Positions 24,224 through 36,600 are shown, counted from the stretch's first letter. The stretch is DNA of 64,000 nucleotides from Antedon bifida (GCA_963402885.1 OY727095.1:19163001-19227000), one strand, 5' to 3'. Notes: generated by a model not told the origin, from the letters alone. Numbers and translations are program-made.

Positions 24224-25558
24224 TTCATTCATTCATTCATTCATTCATTTATTATCCAGATAAATAATAACAATAATACAAAAAGCATAAATTACATTAA
24301 CAAAAACAAGCATAGAAAAAACGCAGAAACTATCCTGGCGGATTGTCAAAAAGCAAAAAATATCGCTATAGAAGACTCTCCTGATAGTGCTGGTGGCAAA
24401 ATAACAGAAACAAGGTTAAACATTTAACAATCCGGTAACATAGAATTTATATAAAACAGAATAAAAATTGCAATCATTATAAATAAACATGTCTGTGATA
24501 AATACCGGAATCTCATCCCACATCCGTGGAAATGAAATAAAAACAGAATTAAAAAAAGCATTTGTACGAGACTTCTCATGTCTAAAAACAAGTTTCTCAC
24601 TTCTACGTTCAACAGGTTTAGGTAGCAAAACACCATCAATTAGGAAATCTGTACAGAGGCACTTCACAACAAATTTAACACGGATGAATTTAAGTCTATT
24701 ATAAATCGTGGGTAATTTTAGAGTCCGTAACCTTTGTTCGTATGACGGCCGCATGTCATAATCCATGTGAAAAAAACGTGGGAAGCATGATCGTGTAAAG
24801 CGTCTCTGAACAGATTCAATCTGATTGATGGTGCTTTGCAGAAATGGAAACCAGACAGGTGAAGCGTATTCAAATACAGGCCTAATGATAGACTTAAATA
24901 ATTTAGGAAAAACGGTCTGATCATTGGTTCTAACACACCTCTTAATAAATCCAACAAGTTTATTGCATTTACCAGTAGTCAGAGAGATGTGTTTATTCCA
25001 CTTCAAATCTGAAGACAAGGTAACACCAAGATACTTGTATTCTGTTACACTTTCTAGTATTTTATTATCAATTCTATAATGAAAATACTGTTTTACTTTC
25101 GATCTAGAGATCGACATAACCTTACATTTACTGTTATTTAGAGACATATAATTATCAGTGCCCCATAGGGCTATGGCAGTTAGATCGTCTTGAAGCTTCA
25201 AACAATCATCTTGATTATTTATTACTCTGAACAAGACAGTATCATCTGCATATAATGCAATATTTGAATTAACTACTGATGGGAGCTCACATGTATACAA
25301 ATTAAAAAGAATAGGTCCCAACACGGAACCTTGGGGTACCCCCGATAATACATCTTTCCAATCTGAAAGTGAACCTTTGAATAACACTGCTTGGCTGCGG
25401 TTAATCAGAAAAGATTGCAACCAGCTCATGAGCTTACCGGCAAAGCCATATTTTTGTAGCTTATTAATGAGAACTGAGTGACAAACCTTGTCAAAAGCCT
25501 TTGACCAATCTAAAAACACAGCATCAACTCTTGGTGGTTTGTTTACATCCAAAAATTT
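24224..25558 (-). mobile_element. 5'-truncated CR1/Jockey-group LINE inserted in R1
   Basis: The reverse transcriptase C-terminal half is open on the minus strand from about 25,558 to 24,424. Motif A is FLDWSKAFDKV, motif B SGVPQGSVLGP, motif C ALYADDTVLF, followed by a thumb/C-terminal region (YKYLGVTLSSDLKWNKH). The 3' end is a (GAAT)n microsatellite (24,224-24,249, ATTC on the plus strand), as in CR1/L2-like LINEs. The endonuclease and the first part of the RT are absent. The apparent N-terminal 25 residues of the open frame come from flanking R1 sequence. It is dead by truncation but has an open RT frame. Confidence 0.85.
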
Positions 25559-26390
25559 ATAAGAATAAACTGTATATGTTATATACAGTGTAGCATAGAC
25601 GACATTACAAGACCCATCTTTTAAATCCAATTATTAACACGATGACGTCATCAAATTGGCATATAAAGATAACAATTTAGAAGATAATTATCTAAATAAT
25701 TACATTAATACAAATTTGAAGAATTTTTGGCACGTAAAAGAGAGATGCGCTTTCGTTTAAACGCAATGAACTTTTACGCAAGAGATGAAAATATGACTTT
25801 TTGAATTCAACTGGCCATATGATGACGTCACAACATCTGATTGGCAAAATATTCACATCAATTTGTATCTACAATCCAATAGCTTCCAGAAAACGTTTTA
25901 ATCATGATTATCACTTTTTATTCTGACGAGCTATAACAGATTGAAATTTACTGTAAAGATGAAAATAAGTGACCCACGTTATTTATGTTTTTAGACATGA
26001 TGACGTCATAAAAATTAAAATATTTTTAATTCATGCGAAAGATAGTTGATTAACGTAGACAATATTAACATTTCGGGGGAAATGGAATACGTATAACCGA
26101 GCGCTTTGTTGAATTTGATGAGCAATAACAAAAGAGTAAAAAATCCTATATTTTCGTTGCAGATAACCAACAATTTAACCAAATATCCTAATAAATGGAT
26201 ATTTAAGGGTCACATATATATAAAAATAAATAAATAAATAAAAATTTTTTTTTTACCGTACATTATGTATAAGTGCCTATAACTCGAAACCAAGCCATCC
26301 GACTTATGTCCGATTTCGCTTGCGGACGCCACATATTTTACATTCATGTGGCCATATGATGACGTCACAACATCCGAGAGGTAAATATTC
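25559..26390 (+). repeat. R1 copy, further part
   Basis: Resumes R1 after the LINE (ATACAGTGTAGCATAGACG) with GATGACGTCA-containing blocks that match 23,285-23,560. A simple AAATAAATAAATAAA run with poly-T follows near 26,225-26,255. Confidence 0.65.
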
Positions 26391-27544
26391 TGCTTGAATT
26401 CATATCTACAACATATCTGCTTACATATTAAGTTTAAAAAATTGATCCTGAGGAGCTATAATAGATTCAAAATAGGCATATGTAACCCTATGATTTTTTA
26501 TGAATACATTTTTTCCATTTATATCTTTCTGTTTGGTTTTATTCATTTGTATGTATCTGCTTTTACAATGTATATAATATACTTTATAGGTCAGTAGAGA
26601 AGAATGCAACTTATTGCAACTAAGGTTATCCCAAATGGGTCAAAGTGACCACTGTTGGGAAGTCAGGAATGTGTTTTTGCCAGTTGCTAGGCAACTAAGA
26701 TGATTATCTTCATTTTTGATGATGATTATACCTCACTTCCACTTGTGCCTGCTCACAAGAAACATGTATACATTTTTAACAACTTTAAAGGAAGTCACTT
26801 TTTTTTTATATTTTGGCTCTTAGGTAAGAACTATCAATTATATTATTTTATGTTTAACAAATTTGTTAACTTAATTTGAGATTTAAACATATGAAGATTA
26901 GGTTTATGCATTATGTTTGCATTGGCTCGATGCTTTAGATTAGTTGTTTAACTTTTGTAATACCATTTGCAATTGCGCTTGGTAATTTATATTACTGTAA
27001 AGTAAGGTTCTGCAATCACACATTGTTCTCTCCTGTTTTAAGTTAAAGAATCTATAAGTGATTTACTTGCTTTTGCTAATATTTTTAATTTTATGAGTGT
27101 ATCAGGACAATTCTGGTAAATGTGGGTCATTTACTAGATGGCAGTACACTCTTGGTATTGATTGACCTAGAGACAATTGGAGTGTGATTGTAGAATTGAT
27201 ACTATTGTATTATACATTTATTTGGCGCTAATGCACTTTTTCACCCCATCCTCAAAATCAAATTTATACTTAATTATTTTCTGTTATATTCTTCATATGT
27301 GTCTTCTGTAACATGGTTGACCATATTAAAGAACTGTTTTCGTCTTTTATTATAGTAAAAATCACGTTTTACTTCGTCGTGCTACCTACAGGTCATTCGC
27401 GACCATTTTGTAAATAAATGTTTGCCAGAATCAGGGTTTGCAAGAACAAAAAATTCAAAATAAATTTAAAATAGCTGTTTAAATATGTTTTTATTTGCGC
27501 AGATTAATTAAAGCAATTTCGTTTAATAACATATGCATTGATTA
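26391..27544. other. Gene-free AT-rich interval
   Basis: No gene, repeat array or element end was recognised in this 1.15-kb stretch. Confidence 0.4.
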
Positions 27545-27548
27545 TACT

Positions 27549-28250
27549 AGCGCACAATGATATTGAATAGGTCTAACTTTGGTTAACAAACGAAGTTTAG
27601 CATTGTGCGCTACTATACCATTTTTGGTTATAATAGCGCACAATGATATTGAATAGGTCTAACTTTGGTTAACAAACGAAGTTTAGCATTGTGCGCTACT
27701 ATACCATTTTTGGTTATACTAGCGCACAATGATATTGAATAGGTCTAACTTTGGTTAACAAACGAAGTTTAGCATTGTGCGCTACTATACCATTTTTTGT
27801 TATACTAGCGCACAATGATATTGAATAGGTCTAACTTTGGTTAACAAACGAAGTTTAGCATTGTGCGCTACTATACCATTTTTGGTTATACTAGCGCATA
27901 ATGATATTGAATAGGTTAAACTTTGGTTAACAAACAAAGTTTAGCATTGTGCGCTACTATACCATTTTTGGTTATACTAGCGCACAATGATATTGAATAG
28001 GTTACACTTTGGTTAACAAACAAAGTTTAGCATTGTGCGCTACTATACCATTTTTTTGTTATACTAGCGCACAATGATATTGAATAGGTCTAACTTTGAT
28101 TAATGAACGAAGTTTAGCATTGTGCGCTACTATACCATTTTTGGTTATACTAGCGCACAATGATATTGAATAGGTTACACTTTGATTAATAAACGAAGTT
28201 TAGCATTGTGCGCTACTATACCATTTTTGGTTACTTGCGCACAGTGATAT
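27549..28250 (+). repeat. 86-bp tandem satellite, about 8 copies
   Basis: Period 86 bp (starts at 27,549, 27,635, 27,721, 27,807 and on). Each monomer is itself a 65-bp inverted repeat, TAGCGCACAATG ... CATTGTGCGCTA, with an inner hairpin (AACTTTG...CGAAGTTTAG), and a 21-bp linker CTATACCATTTTTGGTTATA. Early copies are nearly identical; the last two or three are more diverged. Confidence 0.95.
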
Positions 28251-28255
28251 TGAAT

Positions 28256-28680
28256 AATTACGATATAATAGTCAATTAGAATTAATCCAAACTCTTTCAG
28301 AAAACAATATGGAATAATTGAATACTTTACGCTTGTAAATGCAATTCCCTCAAATTGGAAGAAATTAATTATATACAATGAACAAGAGAAAGACAAACTA
28401 GAACAAGAAGTACAAACAATATATTGTAAAAAGTATAATAATTCTTTTTATTATAAACACATTTGTGTTTCAAACTACGAAAATATTTTCTAAAGAAATG
28501 TGTGAAACCTGCCAAAACGAAATTGAGACAAACACATTGCTTTTTAAATGTAAAAGTATCCAAAAAGTATGGAAACAATTTAACTAAATATGCTATACAC
28601 TTGAGGAAACAGTACATGATTGACTAGACATTGTTGTTGGTACAAACCGTGAAAATGTCAATGAATTACAGTACAGTATT
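28256..28680 (+). pseudogene. L1-like LINE ORF2 C-terminal remnant
   Basis: The plus strand encodes CETCQNEIETNTLLFKCKS followed by IQKVWKQFN, the C-terminal zinc-knuckle pattern (C..C....E..LLF.C....K.W) of L1-type ORF2 proteins. Stops interrupt the frame before and after it. No RT domain remains. Confidence 0.45.
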
Positions 28681-28867
28681 ATCATTTTTTAATTGTTTAA
28701 TTATTGTTGTAATTTTTAAAAAAATTATATATACGTGTATATATATATAAATCCAAAGGCAAATTACTGAAAAAAATGACAATGCTGTGGGTATCAGTGG
28801 CTGGATCTCAATGGAGATACAAATAAAAAAGCGAAAAGCTAAATCAAAACGATAAAGTAAACAGCCA

Positions 28868-28918
28868 GAAAAGTTAGCAGAGCTTTCGGGCAACACTAGC
28901 CCTTCATCAGTGCAAGTG
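28868..28918 (-). ncRNA. Hammerhead-ribozyme-like core
   Basis: On the minus strand: GCACTGATGAAGGGCTAGTG then TTGCCCGAAAGC. This gives CTGATGA, a 4-bp GC stem II (GGGC/GCCC) with a seven-base loop, and GAAA, the conserved hammerhead core. Such cores are known in Penelope-like retroelements, whose ends read much like this. I could not find the matching stem I strand and cleavage site nearby, so it may be a truncated remnant. Confidence 0.4.
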
Positions 28919-28925
28919 AGGGAAT

Positions 28926-29634
28926 TTGGATAAAGTCATAGCATATGAGTTGGCAAGTGCTGCCTGGGTGGACAGGAATAAAAGAAATATAACAATAGAA
29001 ACAGCGTGTTGAATGGTGGGTGGAGACTGAATAAGAGTAGAAAACAAAGAAGGTAGCTTGGTAGAGATATAAACAATTTTGGAATGGAACTAAAAAAAGC
29101 TAAAATGGTGGTTAATATTTAAACTTAAATTTTGGTAGTCAATGGAATAATTTTACCAATCTGAGAACTTTTTTAATGACATTTTATACGGTTTATATAT
29201 AACTACATTGTTAACTACTGTGTGTACTATGAAGTATGAAGAGTGGGTCCGGTTGACCCCACGAAAGAGAAAAAAAACAATAAAGTTGAGACTTATATAC
29301 ATTAGTGTATCCAGCACATGACTTTATTACATCGAGACATTGTGAGACTTGTTATAGTCTCTGTAAGAAATGACAATATGAATCCAAAAAGACTCACAAT
29401 GTCCATGTCTTACAATGCTTTGATTCCATATTGGCACGTCTTACTAGCGCACAATGATATTAAATAGGTTAAACTTTGCTAAAAATAAAAACACTAACTA
29501 CGGACGTATGTACAGATATATAAATCTTGCATACATTCGGGTACAATCAACACCAACATATTAGACCATTTTCCTATTTCTGATTTTTTATAAGGGTTTT
29601 TAAATTGTAAAAAGAAATACGCTTGTTTATTTGT
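28926..29634. other. Gene-free interval with a solitary satellite monomer
   Basis: At 29,444-29,486 a half monomer of the 86-bp satellite occurs (TAGCGCACAATGATATTAAA, then GGTTAAACTTTG). Near 29,335-29,405 GACATTGTGAG and CTCACAATGTC form an inverted pair about 45 bp apart. Otherwise nothing was recognised. Confidence 0.5.
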
Positions 29635-32096
29635 TCATCGTCGACAAATACTGTTTAGCGTTGCCTTTACGTACTCGCGGTACATAGGTACATGTACTTG
29701 CCGCATGACCAATGGTGGCACGTTAGCCAGAAGTGCCTCTGCATTCTGAAAGAAAACAGTGAGAAAATAAAGTATAGTTTTGAATTTATAGTTTAAGCGG
29801 TCCTGTAATTGGGGGTGCAAAGAAAAAAGCATGCAGGCAGATTTCCGATTGAATAGGCACCATAGATCGAGGGGACGGGAAGGCACACAAGGTGAAAAAA
29901 TTGCATAAATAATTTCTTTGGGTGGCCAAAGTTGACAATTTTATGTTTGAAATTAACTTGTAACAGTGTAATGTTTGTATAAATGCATTAATAAAAATTG
30001 TATACTTTTGAAAATTATTATAATCTGATTGTCATAATTAAAAAATTAAACTTTGACGACTTATTGGTGAGCTTTGTGATTGAAGATAAAACCCAAGAAA
30101 GACGCCATTTGACGACATTTTGTACTTATATTAACTTTAGTTCAATCATTACCTATTGTCTGCTTTATATTACTACTGTTTAGTGCTGTCCACTTACCAT
30201 TAAAACAAACACACCACAGCTTTCACAATCTCGCTGCTTATTCACAGGGTATGCCACCCTGGTCCATTTTCTAAGATGTCCTTCAACAGAATCCGCTCGA
30301 CATCGCATGAATTTTCTGTTGAGTAAAAAATCAATCATTCATTCGTTAATCAGCGCTTAAAGTGCAGCTCTATTCAGAAATTTTCAATTTAGTATTATAT
30401 TGTTAAATCAATAAGTTTTTATAGTAGACTATAGTCTACTATAAAAACTTATTGATTTAACAATATAATACTAAATTGAAAAACTCCTTGGTCAAATTTG
30501 TAATTTAAAGTATATTCATCCATGTTTGAGGATGTTTTCGATTTTTTTTCGAGTACAGTTGCTCTTTTTTTGGAAAATAGTTATTTTCTCGTACATTGGG
30601 GGAAAAAAATAAATAAATAGCAAAAATTACAACTTTAAATTGCAATTCTTTTACACACAAAATTGGCAGTAGTGGTGTCTTTAAACAAATTAACGATGAA
30701 TGTTTTACCATTAAACATAATCTAAAACGCAATTACCTCCAGTAAGTAATTAATTTGCTGTCGTCGGGTGTTTCGTTCATGGAATTTAATATTGCTACCG
30801 TCTAGTTGTTTACGTTTGCCGCTAATAATATCCAAAGATTGTTTGTGTTAATTGGCAAAAGCAGCCAATCAAACGTAGCAAACCGTTTCTGTAAAAATAA
30901 ATATAATGGAAATTATGATGACAGTTTACAGGTTAACTGACTTGCTGTATGACGTTTCCCGTGCTGGGTCCAAATCCCGACGGAGGTTGACTTTTTTCTA
31001 ATTTCCAAACTAAATTGTGTAGATTAGATGTATGCTGTTTTAAAATATGTTAAAATAATTTTATTAGATCTACACTTTCTTGTCATGTTATTTCATTAGT
31101 ACGCTTACACAGCACTGTATTATTATTGTGTATTTTTTATACGACAATGATTACTTAATACTTGAGTATTGTCCATGTACATGTTGTTGTTGTCGCCTTT
31201 TCTGTGTTCAAAAGTGTTCAATTTCGCATTGATAACTAAAGATACCGGGTTCGAATCCCAGGTGAGGCGTGTTTTCTCTTTACTTTTAAAATACTACAAT
31301 TACCTCGCAAAAAAAATAGTATATTTACCGCGTCATTCAGCCACCCTCCGATGGACCGAATATCGTTTCTATTCAGTTGGGTTTTTTCAGTGAGAGTGGT
31401 GTTGGGCTTTTTTATGTGGTCTGGCTTGTTTAACAGCATTTTAGACAACTGCTGAGGTGAAATGTTGTAGTGTTTAGCTACAATGAGTACTGACGCTGCC
31501 ATTTGTATTGCGTTAACAGATGTGGTTCTGCTCGCAATGGCAACATCAGACATCATCTGGTTCATCTCTTCTTCGTAGTTTGTGTTTGTCTCGTCGACAA
31601 ACGAAAACGCAGCATTTTTCTTTGCTCCGACCATTGCGGGTCCTGTTCTTGGTAAAGGCAAATGAATTGCATGCACCATTTCGATGAGTCCCATGTTGGA
31701 AGCCTTGCCACGTCTCTGCAAAATTGATTCCAATCCATGATAGTGTGTTGTGAGCCAATTTCCAAATCTTTCATAATGAATTCCTGTGATATACCGCAAT
31801 GCGTAGACCACAAAAAAGTAAACGCAATAATCTTCTCGAAAACTTATTGTTTTTCTGCAGTTCCGGCTGGGGCAGTGAAAAACTCGACTGTCGCTACATC
31901 TGTTGTCGATCCCTTCTTGGCAGATAACATTGCATGTAGGACAAACCATCGTCACTGGTAACAAACCATACCGTCTGCACCACGCTATAGTAGCGGGAAT
32001 GTTTTCCATGAATCGGAAAGCAATTGTAGCATATCTGATGGATTCAAACTCGGCTCTATCCGGCAATGGCCGTACAGCGGGACCTGCTTGAGCCAT
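29635..32096 (-). pseudogene. Zinc-ribbon plus Ulp1/C48-type cysteine protease gene, decayed
   Basis: Exons: 31329-32096, 30737-30888, 30198-30315 and 29635-29745, with GT-AG borders. Exon 1 (256 codons from ATG at 32,096) has a zinc-ribbon-like segment, CPTCN...HCPSRNCRKTISFRE, and ends in IGGWLNDA, the usual start of a Ulp1 fold. Exon 2 holds FDWLLLPINTNNLWILLAAN, where the family has His-Trp; here Leu replaces the catalytic His. Exon 3 has RDCESCGVFVLM with the catalytic Cys and exon 4 ends AEALLANVPP. Frame slips lie in exon 2 (near 30,800) and at the start of exon 3. The protease is therefore probably dead. Ulp1-type proteases occur in several transposon groups; the zinc-ribbon recalls Merlin/IS1595 N-termini, but no DDE domain follows. 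Confidence 0.65.
30381..30482. repeat. 102-bp perfect palindrome
   Basis: Two 51-bp arms with no spacer and no mismatch, centred between 30,431 and 30,432 (AGACTA/TAGTCT). It lies in the intron between Ulp1 exons 2 and 3. Confidence 0.95.
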
Positions 32097-32330
32097 ATTC
32101 AGGAATAAATTCAATTAACGAAAACGGAAAGAAAGCGGTAAAGAAAAGGCAAACTTTGAACACTAAAGACTTTTTGGTTCGAGAATTCTAACAAAAAGTT
32201 GCTAACTGTTTTCCGAATTGCATTACAAATGTAAATGATGAATATATATATAAATTTGATAGGCATGGGTAAAACCCGCAAACAACAAAAAACGGCCATT
32301 GATGCAAAACAAACGGAATAGTAGCGCACA

Positions 32331-32477
32331 ATGCTAAACTTTGTTTATTAATCAAAGTTTAACCTATTCAATATCATTATGCGCTAATATAACAAAAAAT
32401 GGTATATAGTAGCGCACAATGCTAAACTTTGTTAATTAATCAAAGTGTAACCTATTCAATATTATTGTGCGCTAGTA
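32331..32477 (-). repeat. Two inverted 86-bp satellite monomers
   Basis: Same monomer as at 27.5-28.25 kb but in the opposite orientation (GTAGCGCACAATGCTAAACT ... ATTGTGCGCTAGTA). This forms the right terminus of the candidate element. Confidence 0.9.
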
Positions 32478-33055
32478 TTAATTAATTGCAGTAGAACAAC
32501 ATTTCTTTTTAAGGTGACGATTCATGTTGTTAGCTTTATTTCTGAATTGTTTAGCTTTTGCCCAATCAGCAGGGTCATTTGTTTTATGAGCTTTAGAAAA
32601 GAAGTAGTCTCGGTCTTTACTTAATCTAAGATATTCTGGAGTGATCCATTCAGGCATAGAGTTCTTAATACGCTTAATTTTGAATGGAGCATGGATATCA
32701 CACGCTTCTTTAAAGAGGTTTGTCCAAATTTTTAAAGCTTCATCCGTATTAGTTGATTGAAACACTAAGTTCCAATTTAAATTTCTTATTGTTTCAGTAA
32801 ATTTATGTTCATTGAATTTCCTAAAAGATCTAATATTTATAGTTTTTGGTTCAGATTTCATTTTTTGGTTTTTCCGAACAATATAAATTAGTGAATGGTC
32901 ACTTATTCCAATACTCTTAGTACCATAATATACTTATTTGAATTTGATACAAAAATTAAATCCAAAATTGTTTGATTTGAGTCAGTGATTCGTGTTGGTT
33001 GATCTATTAGTTGTGATAGACCACTATGGTTAGAAAGTTTGTTAATATTTGACTG
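32478..33055 (-). pseudogene. LINE fragment: end of endonuclease and linker
   Basis: The minus strand encodes a C-terminal AP-endonuclease segment (LIDQPTRITDSNQTILDLIF, then GISDHSLIY), then KINIRSFRKF-like linker (TINIRSFRKFNEHKF) and PEWITPEYLRLSKDRDYF, typical of CR1/Jockey LINEs before the RT. One frame slip separates the two parts near 32,925. The RT is missing; the copy stops where the satellite terminus begins, so it was either truncated or cut by that element. Confidence 0.7.
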
Positions 33056-33689
33056 GTTACATTTTTTCAATATCAATCAATTACATTATTCTAAATTATT
33101 AGTGTGACCAGTGACAAACTTGACAATTTGACAAAATATACTATATATCTACTATCAATTTTATCAATATAACCACAGAAAGTTGATATCAATCAATCTC
33201 TAGTGAAATTAATTGAGGATGCTATATAGCCAAAATTATAGGCTCCTATCTAGCTCTGTTGAACAGTTACTATTTTTTAAGTCTTTCATATGATTGTCAA
33301 TGTTTATTTTGCGATGATGGGTTAAATCTTCTTGTCGGCATCATGATGAGATATTTCTCTCTCCCAGCCTAGACCTAACTGCCCTATTATGATGCATGGA
33401 TGGAGTTGTTTCAGAAAATTAAATTTTCCTAAGCTCTAGTTTGCAATTATCATCATATCGGTTTTATAAACCATGTTTTAGTTGAAAATGTGTCATCTCC
33501 TAATATAAAATGGTAGTTGTTGACCACCTACAACAAATGGGTGGCAGATTCAGTGTTCCGTACTTTAAAAAAATGAGGATCCCCAAAAATAGCAGCATCA
33601 TTTACATGCCCATACTAACTAATGTTTGTTCATTCATACAAAAAAGTATTTTTCATCGTAAATGACCATTAGTACTGTACTAAGCTGAT

Positions 33690-36600
33690 AGCTTGTTCTT
33701 TCCACTATGCTTCTTGATACAGAATGTGCACCGTTGTACCTTCTTTCTTCAGGTGTTATAGGATTTTAAGTACGGTCTTAAGGCATCCAGTGTCGCCCAA
33801 CAAGTACCCGGCAGGCATATTTATTTTCCAGGTACTGCATGTTTCAGGTGTGTGTGTATAATTTCTTTTATATTTAGTTACGAAATATCCAACCGGTGAG
33901 TGTTGGCTGAATTTTAGGTCATCTTGGGGAATAATACCTGTTTGTTGACGGACTCTAAGGAAAATTTTTGTGCACTGTGGGGCTTTGATGTCTTTTGTAA
34001 TTGATAGGAGCAGGAGGGTCATGGAATAAATATGTTGTCTGTGAAATTTATGTGTGTTTGATATACAGGTGGCGATGCTATTCAAATCAATGGAAAAGTC
34101 GAGTAGTCTATGGGGTAGGACATTTTGTCAAAACAACATAAATAACTGCCAATGTGTAAAAGGGTATTTCATTTGATGTTAGTCAGTTGGTCTGCTGGAC
34201 TGATGTTGCAGAGGAATAATAGCACTCTTTTTAAGGAATCTAAAGTAAATGGCATCATTTTGGTATGTAGAATTGCGTTTTGTCCGCTTTCGTAAAGGAT
34301 CATCCTTTTTATAAGGGCACATTCCGTGGACAGGCGCGTCATCAGAATTTTGTGGTTTAAGCATAACTGTGTAACGTCAAGCTTTTCGGATTCCATTTCA
34401 GTACAGGGGGCAATTTGGAATTTGGAACTAAAATTACGATAAATAAAATGTATTTAAAATAAACAGTGCATTCACAGTGACTTATTAACATTTATAGTTT
34501 TATACCTCTAAAAATCTATTGCCATCAACATATGACTTGTCCAATACACTTATGTTGGATTCATTTTTTTGTTTTCGAAGGCCTAGTCCACATGAATTGG
34601 CTAATACCTCCATACTAAATACCAAGTCTATAACTTGATTAAGCAAAATGACAGCTGCTTCATTTAATGGCTTTTTTTCCGGCTTTTTGCTCTGCAATGT
34701 AGAGATTGGCACTGTTCACCTCCACTGTAAACCTGTCAACCATTGACAGGTCTACTATCAGGCATTTCTAATAGAACAATGCATTAAAAGGCCATCAGAT
34801 GTTTTATGCTGAACATTAGATATTGTCCTTTATGGTGTCATAATTCTAAACTGACCAGTAATGATAACATGTAAATGCATCTAGGAATAATAATTTATTT
34901 ACTAACATGGTAAACCAGGTACATTCAAGACCGATGATTTCCTGCAGGTATTCCCACGCTGCCTTCATCTTGAAATCCTCTCTGTAATAGACAAAGTCCG
35001 CCACCACCACTGGGGCATGCCTTGCCAAATGCTCCGTTGCACTACCTTGAATCAGGCGGTGGTATTGGACACATATAGTTCCCCTTCTTAGCCACAGGTG
35101 TCAGGGTGCTGCGATCCATTGAACCGCTTCACCGCCGGCGGTTACAGGTGGGCTCGAGGCTGGTCGGCTTCTTGAGGCAGATGGGCTCGAGGCCGGTCGG
35201 CTTCTTGAGGCATTCGATCGGGCCGCTGGCCAGGGAAAACCTGTCGTCCGAGCAACTGGCCGCCCCCTGGTGCCTTGTACAGAGGTAGCCACGACGTTCA
35301 GATGAAAGTCTTGGCACGCAAATGTCGTCTTGATTGTTTCTATTTCTTTAATCAATGTTTGGAATCAATACCGCATCTCCCTTCCATGAGGTAATTATTT
35401 TTAAATAATATATAAATGTTGAAGACATATATGAAAATATCTCGTTCTCGTTTTAAGTTGGCATTACGCACGTGTAAACAGAATGATCAACAACTGAGAG
35501 CTGATAAATTAGCTCAGTCTTACAGTAATAGGGACTACCAAGGTTTTTGGGAAGGTGTTAAGCATATGAATGATACTAGAGCTAATACCTCTGAAGTTAT
35601 TGATAATGTTAGTGGTGAATACAACATATGTAATCATTGGGCCAAACATTATGAGATTTTGTTTAACTGTGTGGATAACACGACTCATAAAGCATTTGTA
35701 GAGGAGACTCTAGAATACTGTCCGCCTGAGATTGGTATTAATGTCACTCCTGATCTTGTATCTAATTGCATTGATAAACTTTCTGTAGGAAAATCACCCG
35801 GACTTGATGGTTTGGGTGGTGAACATCTTAAATATGGTAGTAAACGACTTAATATCCTATTGAGTTTATGCTTTAATGCTATGCTGTGTCATGGTCATGT
35901 AACTAAAGATCTTGTTAAAGTTATTCTAGTGCCGATTGTTAAGAGTAAATCAGGTGATATTACTAATAAGAATAATTATAGACCTATTGCTTTAGCGTCT
36001 GTATTATCTAAGGTGTTTGAATCTATTTTGATCAGTCATTGTGGTAACTCATTGGAATCCAATGACTACCAATTTGCATTTAAAGCGAAACACTCGACTG
36101 ATACGTGTATCTTTGTTTTAAAACATGTAATTGACTACTACAATAGAAATGGTAGTCCAGTTTTTGCCTGCTTTCTGGATGCCAGTAAGGCTTTTGATCG
36201 AGTCAATCACTGGACTCTTTATAATAAGCTCATTAACAATGGTATTAATCTTTGTATTGTTAAATTGCTCAAATGTTGGTATGAGAAACAGAGTTTTGTG
36301 ATTCGTTGGGGAAACTCTGTTTCAAATCCATTTACAGTATCCAATGGAGTTAGACAGGGTGGGGTTATGTCCCCTCTCCTTTATAACATATATATTAGTA
36401 CTCTAAATTGTAGACTAAGTGGTTTGTGTCAGGGTTGCCAATGTAGAAACATTATCTTGAATCATCTTAGTTATGCGGATGATCTTGTTCTACTTGCTCC
36501 TTCTGTTGCTGGTCTCCAGCTATTGATACATGTTTGTGAAGAGTTTTCGCAAGAGAATGATGTTTTATTTAATGATAAGAAATCTTTTTGTATGCGTTTC

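Larger units (their letters stand above)
27545..32477. mobile_element. Candidate 4.9-kb element with satellite-array ends and a Ulp1-type gene
   Basis: The two ends are inverted: TACTAGCGCACAATGATATT at the left, its near-complement (ATATTATTGTGCGCTAGTA) at the right. TTA lies just outside each end (27,542-27,544 and 32,478-32,480), a possible 3-bp duplication. The left end is an array of about eight 86-bp monomers; the right end has two monomers in opposite orientation. Between them lies a broken zinc-ribbon/Ulp1-protease gene, plus older debris. No DDE transposase was recognised, so the superfamily is unknown. Two arrays with unrelated sequence between them would be the other reading. Confidence 0.5.

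Noticed and set aside
24416-25630. The full 404-codon frame as one LINE protein
   Set aside because: The first 25 or so codons come from flanking R1 sequence; the LINE part starts at about 25,558.
27549-28250. Regular 86-bp repeats that look superficially like a CRISPR array
   Set aside because: The whole monomer including the linker is repeated, there are no unique spacers, and the setting is eukaryotic transposon DNA.
31240-31265. GGGTTCGAATCCC, a tRNA B-box-like sequence; a similar GGGTCCAAATCCC near 30,968 and GGTTCAAATCC near 62,745
   Set aside because: No A-box, acceptor stem or cloverleaf could be fitted around any of them.
35101-35355. Arg/Ser/Pro-rich frame in array unit 1 as a real protein domain
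   Set aside because: It is largely a short GGCTCGAGGC...GTCGGCTTCTTGA duplication in one unit and not conserved in frame between units.
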